This document shows, in pieces, positions 56,501 to 62,330 of a DNA stretch of 64,000 bases. The notes below the pieces were generated by a model. It saw only the letters and a program-made list of their open reading frames with translations, searched no databases and was not told the origin of the DNA. How positions within the stretch are numbered: the first letter of the stretch is position 1; every line of letters begins with the position of its first letter. Both the position numbers and the translations under genes were made by a program. The stretch is from Sipunculus nudus (Eukaryota > Annelida > Sipuncula > Golfingiida > Sipunculidae). The DNA lies in the NCBI GenBank assembly GCA_026874595.1, contig CM049306.1, forward strand, positions 84,162,142-84,226,141. The letters run 5' to 3'.

Positions 56501-57859
56501 TTTGTTGATTGACAGTGGGTTTAATTTCTTTATATCATATGAAGCTGGGTACATTTGGCTTGACAGGAGACACTGTTTGGGGTCTTCTTGTAACTGTTTT
56601 TGTATTGGATGCAGTGTGGACTATATGTTTAGGTGTGTGCTCCCTGGTCTGGTCCTGTGGATTACTAAATCTACAAGTACTGGGGGTTCCCCTAAACACC
56701 TGCGACACAACACCATGAAACACTCTTTTAAACTCAAATTTAAAGCATTAAACTGGTATCAGTTGATAAATTATCATCTGCTGAATATGTCGATGAAGTT
56801 TTGTGCCAATTTTTTACAGAATAAAAGAAAACAAGAGTGTATTGTACACCTGACAAGTGCTCAGCTTGATTGAGACTTCTACCACTAGGGGGCAGCATCA
56901 TAGTCTACATAAATGGCTGCCGTGTCGGTCGTTGAACCGACTGCAACACAAAACACTGTCATTTACCTTTATGTCATAAATTTATAATATAATATTTCAA
57001 AGATAAATTTATCTGCTCAATATTATGCACAGATGTTACTTTTTTTGCTCAAAATTTGAAGTAAAGTGGATGTTTTGTGGTGTTTTGTCACTGATACCCA
57101 AAACACTGGTGCTTTGGCTGTTTACAGGTACTGAGTACTCAGGTATGAGCAGAAATAAAAATAAAGTATAATGAACCTTGTTTTGCTGAATAAAATAAAA
57201 AAATAATAAAATGTGGAGCACCTGTAAGGTGTTTACAATTAAAATCCTTTCTATCCTGTTATATAACTTTTTTTTCAAGTTTTAAAATAATTGCACTGGA
57301 ACTATCTCTCTACTGAGTAAGTTTGAAATTTATTCCCCCCCCCCCCCCCCCATATTTCAAAGGGTGCAATTAATGTCTTTTACTGGGATCAATATGTGCA
57401 CAATTGAAATTTAACATATGAACTAAATGCACTTAACTTGACATATAATATTATTTATAAGCCACATCCAATAGCAGCTACACCCAATATTATTATCAAA
57501 TTATAATATAAACAAACAATTTTTCACGAGCATACCTACAGAAAAACTACAAAACATGATCCCATATCAACCCCAGATAAGTTAAAATATGATATGATGA
57601 CTCAGTTTCAACAATAACACTGAAGTTTTGGTGTGCTCTTTCACTTCCCTCTATGGCTCTATGCTCTGATGACTGGCATGTTGTTCAGTGTTTACATTGT
57701 GTGTGTTGTTCGTATATCATTTCAGCCCGGTCTTACCTTGGTAGGGTAAGTCCTTTGAAAACATGTCAACTGGCTGGAAGCGTCAAGAATACTATACAGA
57801 CATGACTGCGATGACATGAACAAAACTAGGCTCAGTGGTGCCAGTTGCAACCGAGCCAT
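13173..57859 (-). CDS. IL-17 receptor-like transmembrane protein, 12 coding exons, 896 aa (full model)
   Basis: Reading the minus strand, the coding exons are 57859-57737, 50621-50570, 44144-43932, 40840-40740, 39179-39056, 34906-34761, 33566-33513, 33149-32981, 32369-32226, 27698-27549, 15992-15939 and 14533-13173. Every junction is GT-AG and phases match throughout. The sum is 2,691 nt, 896 codons plus stop. Domain order: signal peptide 1 to ~19; ectodomain to ~290 with eleven N-x-S/T sequons and scattered Cys; Ser/Thr-rich stalk ~290-375; transmembrane helix ~393-417 followed by QRRRR; SEFIR domain ~450-600; acidic, Ser-rich tail to 896. SEFIR receptors bind IL-17-type cytokines outside the cell and recruit SEFIR adaptors of the Act1/CIKS type inside. 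Orthology to a particular vertebrate IL17R cannot be decided here. The acceptor of exon 8 is the least certain junction. Confidence 0.93.
14534..15017 (-). other. Intron 11, proximal part
   Basis: AT-rich intron sequence. No repeat with recognisable ends. Confidence 0.5.
15018..15666 (+). mobile_element. Family B element, 3' portion only
   Basis: Homologous over its length to 30880-31550 and 48380-49079 (shared 'ACTTGACATGGTG', 'TGCTGTGAAAAT', 'AAATTTAAGGTA(C/T)TGATTTT', 'GGTTTTGATATTAGG'). It ends with the family B hairpin arms AGCTCAGATGACT and AGTCAGCTGATCT followed by A's. No matching head is visible, so it is 5'-truncated. It lies in intron 11. Confidence 0.7.
15701..15764. repeat. (GTAT/GTGT)n microsatellite
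   Basis: Alternating TGTG and TGTA tetranucleotides. The open frame that crosses it (rich in Thr and His) is a by-product. Confidence 0.9.
15939..15992 (-). CDS. IL-17R-like exon 11: short cytoplasmic linker
   Basis: Acceptor ATTACTTCAG, donor TTTTG|GTAAGT. Phase 1 on both sides, 54 bp. It encodes SNIPMHRLHARNSDEISF, a basic-then-acidic linker between the membrane and the SEFIR domain. It sits between introns of 11.6 kb and 1.4 kb and is symmetrical, so skipping would shorten the linker without changing frame. Confidence 0.88.
17130..17720 (+). repeat. Short degenerate tandem repeat, 'CTGGCTGCACTGAGTGAACTC'
   Basis: Units of about 45-60 bp built on 'CCTGGCTGCACTGAGTGAAC' then 'TCTTGACCTGTTGCC'. 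The module recurs at about 19795-20130 and 20850-21110 at the same place after each family A head. A side cluster 'CCCATGAGGTG(A/T)TCACATG' is repeated three to four times. Confidence 0.85.
18543..19337 (+). mobile_element. Family B element nested inside a family A copy
   Basis: Head AACTAGGGAGCCCATGGGTC then ACGCTCAGTTGAATTTG; tail CCTCAGTTGACTTACAGTCA then GCTGAGCTAAG. The interrupted sequence reads CACAACAC | AATGATTGTAGCTGG, which aligns with uninterrupted copies at about 16690 and 20555. This copy therefore inserted after the surrounding A unit. A short GACAGACAGACA tract (about 18888-18930) lies within. Confidence 0.75.
21760..22430 (+). repeat. Tandem array of ~177-bp units in family A 3' half
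   Basis: 'AGCTTCCCATAACTCAGCC' recurs at about 21769, 21948, 22123 and 22300, with the full units between ('CTAAGGATAATTAATGTGTG', 'TTTGGCCCAGTGGTTTTTGA'). The three central units are nearly identical, which indicates recent homogenisation. Older single units lie at 18100-18370. Confidence 0.9.
22971..23590 (-). other. Intron 10, no feature recognised
   Basis: AT-rich intron sequence between the family A composite and the split MITE. No repeat ends or splice-bounded frames seen. Confidence 0.45.
23898..27463 (+). mobile_element. Helentron-like element, family A (copy A4, most complete)
   Basis: Head ACAAGGCCTACAGGCCTAAT then GCGAACCTGTGC; tail CGCATAAGCTCACAGG then TTCGCTAAAAAA. The 11-bp inverse match GCGAACCTGTG/CACAGGTTCGC is intact. 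Order inside: head, C-like hairpin region (from about 24071), dimeric array 24190-26340, a segment with a 22-bp perfect palindrome (26632-26653), a unique region shared with A1, a GGACGGACGACG block, then the tail. No coding capacity. Confidence 0.8.
24190..26340 (+). repeat. Tandem array, ~278-bp dimeric units (A4 core)
   Basis: Palindrome cores at about 24224, 24369, 24498, 24647, 24776, 24924, 25053, 25202, 25331, 25481, 25608, 25765, 25891, 26040, 26168 and 26318. Spacing alternates near 149 and 129 bp, making about 7.5 dimers. It is the same unit as 7980-9300. The GGTGGCGCCACC core is exact at 24498, 24924, 25053, 26168 and 26318, among others. Confidence 0.93.
27549..27698 (-). CDS. IL-17R-like exon 10: transmembrane segment
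   Basis: Acceptor TTTGTAG, donor TCATCAA|GTGAGA. Phase 1 on both sides, 150 bp. After an acidic juxtamembrane stretch (KPKEDDEY) comes a 25-residue hydrophobic helix (SITIILATVFSFIGLVIIIM and onward to CCIV) and the stop-transfer cluster KQRRRR. This fixes a type I topology with the signal peptide. The right-hand TIR of a MITE lies only about 50 bp past its donor. Confidence 0.93.
27699..29359 (-). other. Intron 9, proximal part
   Basis: AT-rich intron sequence. Nothing beyond a short GGACAGATGGACA patch near 29285-29315, which resembles a decayed Helentron tail without the hairpin. Confidence 0.4.
29360..31550 (+). mobile_element. Family B element(s), copy B4
   Basis: Two heads (ACAAGGGACCCATGGGTCAC at about 29360 and ACAAGGGACCTATGGGTCAC at 29666), each followed by CTCAGCTGA, precede a single tail at 31515-31550 (AGCTCAGATGACT, TAC, AGTTAGCTGAGCT, A's). 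The 3' part 30880-31550 matches 15018-15666 and 48380-49079. A GACAGACAGACGGACAGACA block precedes the hairpin. The first head may be a separate truncated copy. It lies in intron 9. Confidence 0.7.
31551..32160 (-). other. Intron 9, distal part
   Basis: No mobile element or additional exon recognised. Open frames at 31863-32093 (+) and 31924-32106 (-) have no recognisable content. Confidence 0.4.
32226..32369 (-). CDS. IL-17R-like exon 9: Ser/Thr-rich stalk, possible cassette exon
   Basis: Acceptor TATTTGCAG, donor ACACAGG|GTATGG. Phase 1 on both sides, 144 bp. It encodes 47-48 residues dominated by Ser and Thr (TQTESTTSSILPTTASKV and onward), a mucin-like O-glycosylated stalk by composition. 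Because the flanking exons join in the same phase, it can be included or skipped without a frameshift. Reading through the donor gives a 22-codon extension and a stop at 32163-32161. Confidence 0.82.
32981..33149 (-). CDS. IL-17R-like exon 8: end of ectodomain and start of stalk
   Basis: The chosen acceptor is TGTCACAG|GTAGTG at 33149, donor GATACAG|GTACTG. Phase 0 in, phase 1 out. The product opens VVPLQSECSSC, so YTVS-VVPLQSECSSC matches the 'Y-x-V-x-V-x-P-(x)-C-x-x-C' end of IL-17R ectodomains. It then becomes Thr/Ser-rich (TASTVMETTSLESS). Three other in-frame CAG acceptors lie up to 39 bases upstream and would add up to 13 residues. None has a good polypyrimidine tract, so the 5' edge is uncertain. 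Confidence 0.78.
33513..33566 (-). CDS. IL-17R-like exon 7: ectodomain, 18 codons
   Basis: Acceptor TTTTACAG, donor GTGTCA|GTAAGT. Phase 0 on both sides, exactly 54 bp. It encodes SQEAVIFSNVSQGNYTVS, the F-strand/turn/G-strand pattern 'V-x-F-x-N-V-x-x-G-x-Y-x-V' common at the end of the second receptor module. Two sequons (NVS, NYT). The symmetrical phase means skipping would keep frame but delete a strand. Confidence 0.9.
33567..34760 (-). other. Intron 6
   Basis: Intron sequence with a short (AT)n run near 33619-33632 and otherwise nothing recognised. The 34268-34459 (-) and 34388-34576 (+) frames are not supported. Confidence 0.45.
34761..34906 (-). CDS. IL-17R-like exon 6: ectodomain
   Basis: Acceptor TGTTGCAG, donor AATTCT|GTGAGT. 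Phase 1 in, phase 0 out. It encodes residues 205-253 with alternating hydrophobic strands (IREIRVLVLLQLPPV, FNFTLLEVTLEGPGG). The pattern P-P-x-x-F-x-F-T-x-x-x-V-x-L-x-G resembles the membrane-proximal fibronectin-III-like module of IL-17 receptors. It contains one Cys and one sequon (NFT). Confidence 0.9.
35142..36304 (+). mobile_element. Family C repeat unit (copy C1)
   Basis: Starts AACTAGAATACGGGTAACCG, ends ACATAGTATCCGC then AAAACTTCGTTTTGGC. The core holds palindrome-bearing monomers (35281, 35706, 35837, 35986). Other copies start the same way at 42735 and 53455 and end the same way at 43658 and 55735. In the best copy (53468-53486) the start forms a 7-bp hairpin GTAGTCG/CGACTAC. The end forms a 6-bp hairpin CAAAAC/GTTTTG. 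Confidence 0.65.
36316..38340 (+). repeat. Tandem array of ~340-bp units (B3 core)
   Basis: Units begin at palindrome cores 36316, 36656, 37002, 37344, 37680 and 38017 (spacing 336-346 bp). The last three have the exact GGTGGCGCCACC. It is homologous unit for unit with the B1 array. Confidence 0.93.
39056..39179 (-). CDS. IL-17R-like exon 5: ectodomain
   Basis: Acceptor GATTTTCAG, donor CAGAAG|GTAACC. Phase 0 in, phase 1 out. It encodes residues 164-204. It opens NFSYGCIPGP and contains YQLNVTSLPEGATETCAVYV, a strand-turn-strand with two Cys, typical of cytokine-receptor beta-sandwich modules. It holds three sequons (NFS, NGS, NVT). The neighbouring intron 5 is occupied by element B3. Confidence 0.9.
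40187..40384. mobile_element. Small MITE with GGATC-containing TIRs
   Basis: The left end CAGAAGTGGATCCAGG and the inverse of the right end, CAGGGGTGGATCGAG, face each other about 200 bp apart. Both have C/G-rich followed by T-rich interiors and a 16-C tract. No clear target duplication. Its right edge abuts the second copy of the 1340-1515 repeat. Confidence 0.5.
40384..40530. repeat. Dispersed repeat, copy 2 (first copy at 1340-1515)
   Basis: Shares ordered blocks with 1340-1515 (CACTAAGGAACCCC, TGTGAGTGATAC, CTTCCCATTAAG, GAGTGCTC). It lies in intron 4. Confidence 0.6.
40740..40840 (-). CDS. IL-17R-like exon 4: ectodomain
   Basis: Acceptor TTTCAG then ACACAGG, donor CACAG|GTAAGC. Phase 1 in, phase 0 out. 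It encodes residues 130-163: NTGSIEAFRIEHLSIQGELL, then a hydrophobic strand GCLVLEVFNIS with one Cys and one sequon (NIS). The continuity WSV-V-N-TGS across the junction with exon 3 supports the model. Confidence 0.88.
40841..42734 (-). other. Intron 3, proximal part
   Basis: AT-rich intron sequence. A weak 'CTATTTCTGTGGTA'-type unique region and a short (AT)n at about 42154-42166. No element ends recognised. Confidence 0.4.
42735..43658 (+). mobile_element. Family C repeat unit (copy C2)
   Basis: Starts AACTAGAATACAGGCATTCG and ends ACATAGTATCCGC then a decayed hairpin (CAAATATGTTTTGGCAG). It contains four to five diverged monomers and, at 43233-43309, a local duplication of about 40 bp ('GGGCAACAATGTATTCTACT' twice). 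It lies in intron 3. Confidence 0.65.
43932..44144 (-). CDS. IL-17R-like exon 3: ectodomain
   Basis: Acceptor CATTTCAG at 44147-44145, donor GTAAGT at 43931-43926. It enters with two bases that complete a Glu codon and leaves in phase 1. It encodes residues 59-129, starting CVLPTIPVGG, with sequons NES and NST and a strand-like end (LELWGTLTWSV) of the type seen in fibronectin-III-like receptor modules. Intron 2 (44145-50569) carries a family B element with a hAT-like insertion. Confidence 0.88.
44518..46627. mobile_element. hAT-like DNA element with 8-bp target duplication
   Basis: The ends CAGACATGGGGT and ACCCCATGTCTG are perfect 12-bp inverted repeats. The flanking 8-bp direct repeats GTCGATAA (44510-44517 and 46628-46635) are perfect, the duplication length of the hAT superfamily. 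Just inside each end is a long TATTAC-type hexamer array (44533-44682 and 46500-46616). No transposase is recognisable in the 1.8-kb interior, so it is non-autonomous. Superfamily is inferred from TSD length and CAG ends. Confidence 0.85.
44533..44682. repeat. (TATTAC)n hexamer arrays, left subterminal
   Basis: Three blocks of TATTAC/ACTATT hexamers separated by short unique spacers. The leucine-rich 60-codon open frame here is a translation of the simple repeat. The counterpart is at 46500-46616 on the other end of the element. Confidence 0.93.
47536..47672. repeat. 70-bp tandem duplication
   Basis: 'ACTGAAAATATAAGTT' through 'GCAATCATTATATAT' occurs twice, 70 bp apart, with a few mismatches. 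It lies within B5. Confidence 0.85.
49080..50569 (-). other. Intron 2, distal part
   Basis: AT-rich sequence between the B5 tail and exon 2. No element ends or additional exons recognised. Confidence 0.4.
50570..50621 (-). CDS. IL-17R-like exon 2: 52-bp micro-exon
   Basis: Minus-strand CTGTAG|ACGTGC to GACAAAG|GTAAGG. It is the only small exon I found in the 13.6 kb between exons 1 and 3 that accepts phase 0 and leaves phase 1, exactly as its neighbours need. It encodes residues 42-58, beginning TCCDNKTEEVCH: three Cys and an N-K-T glycosylation site. This fits the Cys-rich N-terminal edge of an extracellular domain. It is too short to appear as an open reading frame of notable length. Confidence rests on phase, splice sites and cysteine content. 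Confidence 0.75.
51060..53180. repeat. Candidate ~2.1-kb element with degenerate 'GCTAGTTAC/TTAGCAA' ends
   Basis: 51060-51440 is filled with loosely repeated TTAGCAGTTACTTAGCA, CTAGTTAC and GTTAGCAACTAC motifs. 52930-53170 has the inverse style (AACTTAGCAACTTGGCAATA, CTAGCTAGCTGTTAACTAAC). Between, at 51515-51605, are TGCGTATTATACACAGGG and GCGGATTATCCACGGGG, like the ends of Tigger/pogo-type relics. No exact termini or duplication were found. It lies in intron 1. Confidence 0.35.
53455..55737 (+). mobile_element. Family C repeat unit (copy C3), split by a TIR element
   Basis: Starts AACTAGAATACAGGTAGTCG then ACAAGCGACTAC (7-bp hairpin 53468-53486). It contains monomers with palindrome cores near 53696, 53842, 53971, 54118, 54249 and 54401, and ends TATCAGCAAAACTTAGTTTT then GGCGG. 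The end is interrupted at ACATAGTA/TATCAGC by the element at 54607-55707. It lies in intron 1. Confidence 0.7.
54607..55707. mobile_element. 1.1-kb TA-flanked TIR element (pogo/Tigger- or mariner-like)
   Basis: The left end CAGTGAAGCCCGCTTATTGT and the inverse of the right end, CAGTCAAGCCCACTTTGTGT, match at 15 of 20 positions and continue (CATAT(T/C)GGT). TA flanks both sides (54605-54606, 55708-55709). The uninterrupted site exists at 36267-36300 (ACATAGTATCCGCAAAAC), which proves insertion. The interior is less AT-rich than its surroundings. I could not read an intact transposase. Confidence 0.88.
55738..57736 (-). other. Intron 1, distal part
   Basis: Contains an unassigned stretch at 56500-56870 with overlapping open frames on both strands (see findings), a 17-C tract at 57335, and otherwise AT-rich intron sequence. 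None of these frames is required by the receptor model. Confidence 0.4.
57737..57859 (-). CDS. IL-17R-like exon 1: start codon and signal peptide
   Basis: The ATG at 57859-57857 opens 41 codons ending at a strong donor, CCAAG|GTAAGA, in phase 0. The product begins MARLQLAPLSLVLFMSSQSC, a typical signal peptide: a basic residue, an uninterrupted hydrophobic stretch (APLSLVLFM) and small residues (SSQS) before a likely cleavage near residue 18-20. It continues with Cys at 33 (LTCFQ). The downstream phase match to exon 2 supports the frame. Two upstream ATGs at 57875 and 57872 open a short overlapping frame and are not the receptor start. Intron 1 is about 7.1 kb. Confidence 0.85.
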
Positions 57860-57875
57860 GTCCAAAGACCATCAT
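57792..57875 (-). promoter_or_regulatory. Upstream ORF overlapping the receptor start codon
   Basis: Two tandem ATGs at 57875 and 57872 open a 27-codon frame, shifted relative to the receptor frame, that ends at TAG 57794-57792 beyond the receptor ATG at 57859. If this part is in the 5' UTR, it would be expected to lower receptor translation. The transcription start is not known. Confidence 0.5.
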
Positions 57876-58595
57876 CTTTGGTGACACCTAGCGGTGCCAC
57901 TGCAGTTCCTTCCTGAACCTTGACCTCCTGGGGCAGTTCTCGTTTCCTCCGCAGACACACGGTGACGCTACAGATCAGTGAGGGAGAGTAGACTGGTACC
58001 ACGCTCTATTAAGGTTCTCTACCAATAATAGGGCGTGTTTTGTCGCTAAGACCAAAGTTTGGTTGTACTTTTGGTTTCGACCAAATGCGTTTTGGCGCTC
58101 CAGTATGTATTATATATGATAAGAATAAGCATTTCGTTTGCTCAGAAAAGTTGCAAAAAGGGGGTTGTTCATTCCATTTGACATTAATGATTAGATTAAT
58201 AGATATTAATTATAAATCAATGTCACATACAGTGGAATATCAAACTTATTCAGCATATTGTATTATCTATACATCCATCATTAAGTTTTTGTGCAACAAC
58301 TCATTCTTCAATATTTTAAAACTAGATAAAATAAGAAGTGACTAAAGAAAGTTATTTTACAGGAACACTTTATGGATAGGCCTAATCAACCAGGTCCGCG
58401 TGAGCATCCATGACAACCGGTATGAGCGTGCATATCGAAGTTGGAACCAGTCTATCGGTAACTCAGGAGTTGCAACTGGATCGTGTACCTAAGATGGCGT
58501 TGTATGCCCGTCCCTATGATCGGCTAAAGGCAATAGAGCGGGGTACCAGTCTATGAGGGAGAGCTGCCGGGTACAATCGGACGTCATCGTGTGGT

Positions 58596-58670
58596 TAGAC
58601 TGGTACCCTGCTCTATTATGGCCCTCAGCCAATAGACTAGTACCCTGCTCTATTATGGCCCTCAGCCAAG
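58596..58670. repeat. 37-bp tandem duplication, CCCTGCTCTATTATGGCCCT
   Basis: 'GACTGGTACCCTGCTCTATT' to 'CAGCCAATA' is immediately repeated. Related segments occur inverted at 58535-58555, at 57990-58030, and at 62265-62295. Confidence 0.85.
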
Positions 58671-60384
58671 CATAGAGACAGGCGTACAACGCCATCTAAA
58701 GTACTCCCAGTTGCAACTCTTGACTAACCTGTAGACTGGTTCCAAACTCCAGTATGCACGGTCATACGGGTTGCCATGGACGTTCACGCGATCCTGGTTC
58801 ATTATCCGTGAAGATTTCTTATAAAATAACTTTCTTTAGTTATTTCTAGTTTTCAATTATTGAAGAATGAGTTGTTGCACAAAAATTGAATAATGGATGT
58901 ATAGATAATACGATATACTGAATCTTCGATATTCCACTATGTGTAGCAGTGATTTATTATTAATACCTATTAATTTTATCAAATGTTATGTCACAAGTTA
59001 TGTCAATAGGGTCTAAAACACTACTGGTCTGGTTGGCAGTGAGTACTGCCAACCAGACCACTAAATGTGATGTATAAAGTCACCCTCCATGCATCAGTGC
59101 ACAGCCAGCTACACAGTACCATCTTATTAGATGAATAGCTGTATAAACAGCTTAACAGATAAACCACCAGGCCATTATCTGATTATATGTGCAGTAGAGC
59201 AATTACTGGGGGATGGTGGGTATATACCATAGACAATTAACAGTATCCACATAAAAGTAACCTTTAATAAATTTATTATTTGATGTAACTGTAACTTTTG
59301 CTGATAAAATTAAATACACAATATGTATAGACAAACCATGCTTGTAAGCAATTTTTTTTAAATATTATAAGTTATTTGTTATTAGTAAGATAGCCTTGTG
59401 CGACTGCATGTAGCTAATAACCTTTGAACTTGTCATGATATAACAGTAACCTTTAATAAGTTTTGATGTAACAGTAACCTGTGGGGAGAAGACTGTCTAA
59501 GACAGTCAGTTTTCATACTTGGTGATCACAGTACATAAACGTTTCAGTTTCAGTACATTAAAGAAAGCATGGTATTTATTATAAATCATTAATATTATTT
59601 TATATAAATCATAAAAACTACTTTAAATATCCAATATGTACAATAATTGGTACAAACCACACTATACAGTACTTATTATCAGTTAGTTACTATTATCCAG
59701 ATATTATCAGTTATTCTCTCCAAAAGATTACAAATAGTTCAAGCAATAACTTGAAAAATCGCTTTTTAAAATAATGCATCTGCAAATTAATGAAGGTGAA
59801 AGCTTCACAAGAGTGTAATAATTATTTGTACAATAGTTCCAACAGATGTTACTATATCCAACAAATGGCAATAATTTTATAAAATTTTATTTAACATATA
59901 AAAAAATAGTGCACAATTCATAGGAGGTAAACAGTAACTTATTTTTTGCACCAATCACAGAAGTGATATAGGAAGTAAGTGATATAAGAAAAAGATAACA
60001 TATTAGATACAATCATACGACAGACAATATATAAATGACTATTACATAAACATGACAAAGAACAAGAAATGAAGACATCATACATTTACCTACATAAACA
60101 TGTACAAAACCCTTAATTTATATATTTGTGTAAATTGTTGATCTAGAAGGTCTTAAAATCCTTAAATTCAAATCACTGTTCAATGGACCAAATTGAAAAC
60201 AAAAAATATATGAAATGTGTATGAACTATTCTAAAAACTTGATTTGCTTAATGGTTTCCATTTATTATACTTGACAGAAGTATTAGTATAGTTTGTTTAG
60301 CTATGTTTTTCTCAATATTATGTATTTGCCTAATATAAGCTTGAAAGCTGCCAAAGTGTCGGAGTTAGTGTGTCTTTACAATTT

Positions 60385-60388
<4 letters not shown>

Positions 60389-60418
<30 letters not shown>
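60389..60418. repeat. (AT)n microsatellite
   Basis: About 15 AT dinucleotides inside the inverted-repeat complex. Confidence 0.9.
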
Positions 60419-60421
<3 letters not shown>

Positions 60422-60527
60422 AAGTAGAAGAACTAACATATCAAGTGTTGAGCAATTAGTTTTGTTGTATATAACACGTTTTAATAAGATAAGCATCATC
60501 TATCACAAAATTTAAACTAAAAAAAAA

Positions 60528-60985
60528 ACAATTTTCTTCATCATTTGATATATCATGTACTGGCATCAATACAGTTTTATCTACGTTTATCTTATGACCT
60601 GATGTTTTCTCAAAGTGTTTAAATGTCTTTATAGCAACCTTGATAAACTGTTAACCCCATAGCTGTCAGTATAAGAGCGGTATTATCTGCATATTATATT
60701 AATTTATATTCTTTATCTCTGATATGAACTTCTTTAATATTTTTATTATTTCTGATTTTACCAGCTAATATTTCAGATGCTAAAATGAATAAATATTCCT
60801 TGAGAAATTGTGAAATACTCAGTAGCCCAACCTCTATCCATGACACAGCTGCTGATGTTAGTGTAAAGAATATAGTGCCATTTTTTTTATTCTCCAAATT
60901 TGTAGAGACTTAAAGTATTCTGAATGTGGGACCGTTTTTAAAAATCAAAAGCTTTTTCAAAATCAATTGATATAAAGGAGTTTTT
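60528..60985 (-). pseudogene. Non-LTR retrotransposon (LINE) reverse-transcriptase fragment, inactivated
   Basis: On the minus strand RT motif A reads SFISIDFEKAFDF then a stop (60983-60942). Further on come YLFILASEILAGKIRNNKNI and KEYKLI, a stop, then YADNTALIL, the catalytic Y-A-D-D box with the second Asp changed to Asn. After a frameshift the thumb-side segment FKHFEKTSGHKINVDKT follows. At least two stop codons and one frameshift make it dead. Order and spacing match LINE reverse transcriptases. The clade is not decided. Confidence 0.85.
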
Positions 60986-62330
60986 TGTGATGTAAGACAA
61001 ATTAACCTTTGGCGACTTGTCTGAGTGGGAATGTTTTATGACAGTACATGAAAGGTTGTGGTTGCAGTACATTAAAGATATTCATTCATCATTATATCCT
61101 TTGATGTAGAATAAACAAACTTATAATCAACTATGTAAGACCCCCCCCCCCCCCCCCCAAGATTCCAGGTGAGTTTCGGCAGAATGGGAATCGGCAAACT
61201 GGAATGTAACCTTCATTGCACCCAGTTTACACTTACAGGACACTTAGATATTTATCTGTTTATGTATATCATAAATTCCGGATATTCTGTTTCCATAATT
61301 CTTATTAACAACACTAATATATTATTTATTGTAACAGTAATATGCATAAATATATATTGGAAAACACCATTTTAAATGTATTTAATCTTCCACACAACAG
61401 TAATTAAATAAAATGTAAAATGTGAGACTGAATTTGTGATTTTACACAAAATAGATTAACAGTCATGATTTATTTTGATACTTCCTAAATTTATCAAAAA
61501 AATATAATTGGATATTTGTCAAGCTGGTTATTGTTATTCTATTTATTGGTTTTGTAGGTGTATGCCTATGAACTGTCACAACATACTCCCACTCTTGACA
61601 ACCAATTTACCATAGGTTACTTATTGCTACTGTTACATCAAAAATAAAAACATGAGATCAAATAAGATCAATGTTAACTGACCACACATATACAAGGTTA
61701 ATGTGTGTGTAAAGTTAACTGGCTATGGAATATATACACCATCGCTACAGTTATTATAATATATCATAAATATCTATTATTTTGCTAATTAATTAATGAT
61801 TTATTCAATTTAATATAGTAAATTTTATCGACTTTGGATTATTTGTATAAACACTGATTTCAGATAAAAAAAAGATACACCTTGCTATATATGATTAATT
61901 GCAACATTACTATATAGTGGTACATAGATTTATCACGCCCCTATTTGTTTATATAGCTATTCATCTATATTAGATGGTATGGTGTGGCTGGCTGTGCACT
62001 GATGCATGGAGGGTGACTTTATACATCACATATAGTGGTCTTGTTGGCAGTACTGCCTACCAGACCACACTGCCAACCAGACCAGTATTGTTTTTAGACC
62101 CTTATCCGTTATGTACAGCAAATTAACCTTTGGTTACTTCTCTGAGCAAACGAAATGCTTATATTTATCATATATAATACATACTGCAGTTGGAACCAGT
62201 CTGCCGGGAGTACAAAAGATGGCGTTGTACGCCCGTCTCTATGATTTGCCTAGAGCAGCGGTGCCATTATAGAGCGGGGTTCCAGTCTATCGTGTGGTCT
62301 CCTTACTCAGTACGAATGCAATCGAGGTCT

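Larger units (their letters stand above)
57970..62330. repeat. Nested inverted-repeat (foldback) complex upstream of the receptor gene
   Basis: Two levels are visible. (1) 58180-59000 is a palindrome centred near 58590: ACTAAAGAAAGTTATTTTAC at 58341 pairs with its inverse at 58821-58840, and arms continue to about 58180/59000. (2) 59010-59155 is the inverse of 61940-62100 (blocks GGTCTGGTTGGCAG, AAAGTCACCCTCCATGCATC, GTGCACAGCCAGC). The outer arm resumes at 58103-58150 against 62130-62185. The palindrome therefore interrupts the left arm. A LINE fragment lies in the centre. Confidence 0.75.
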
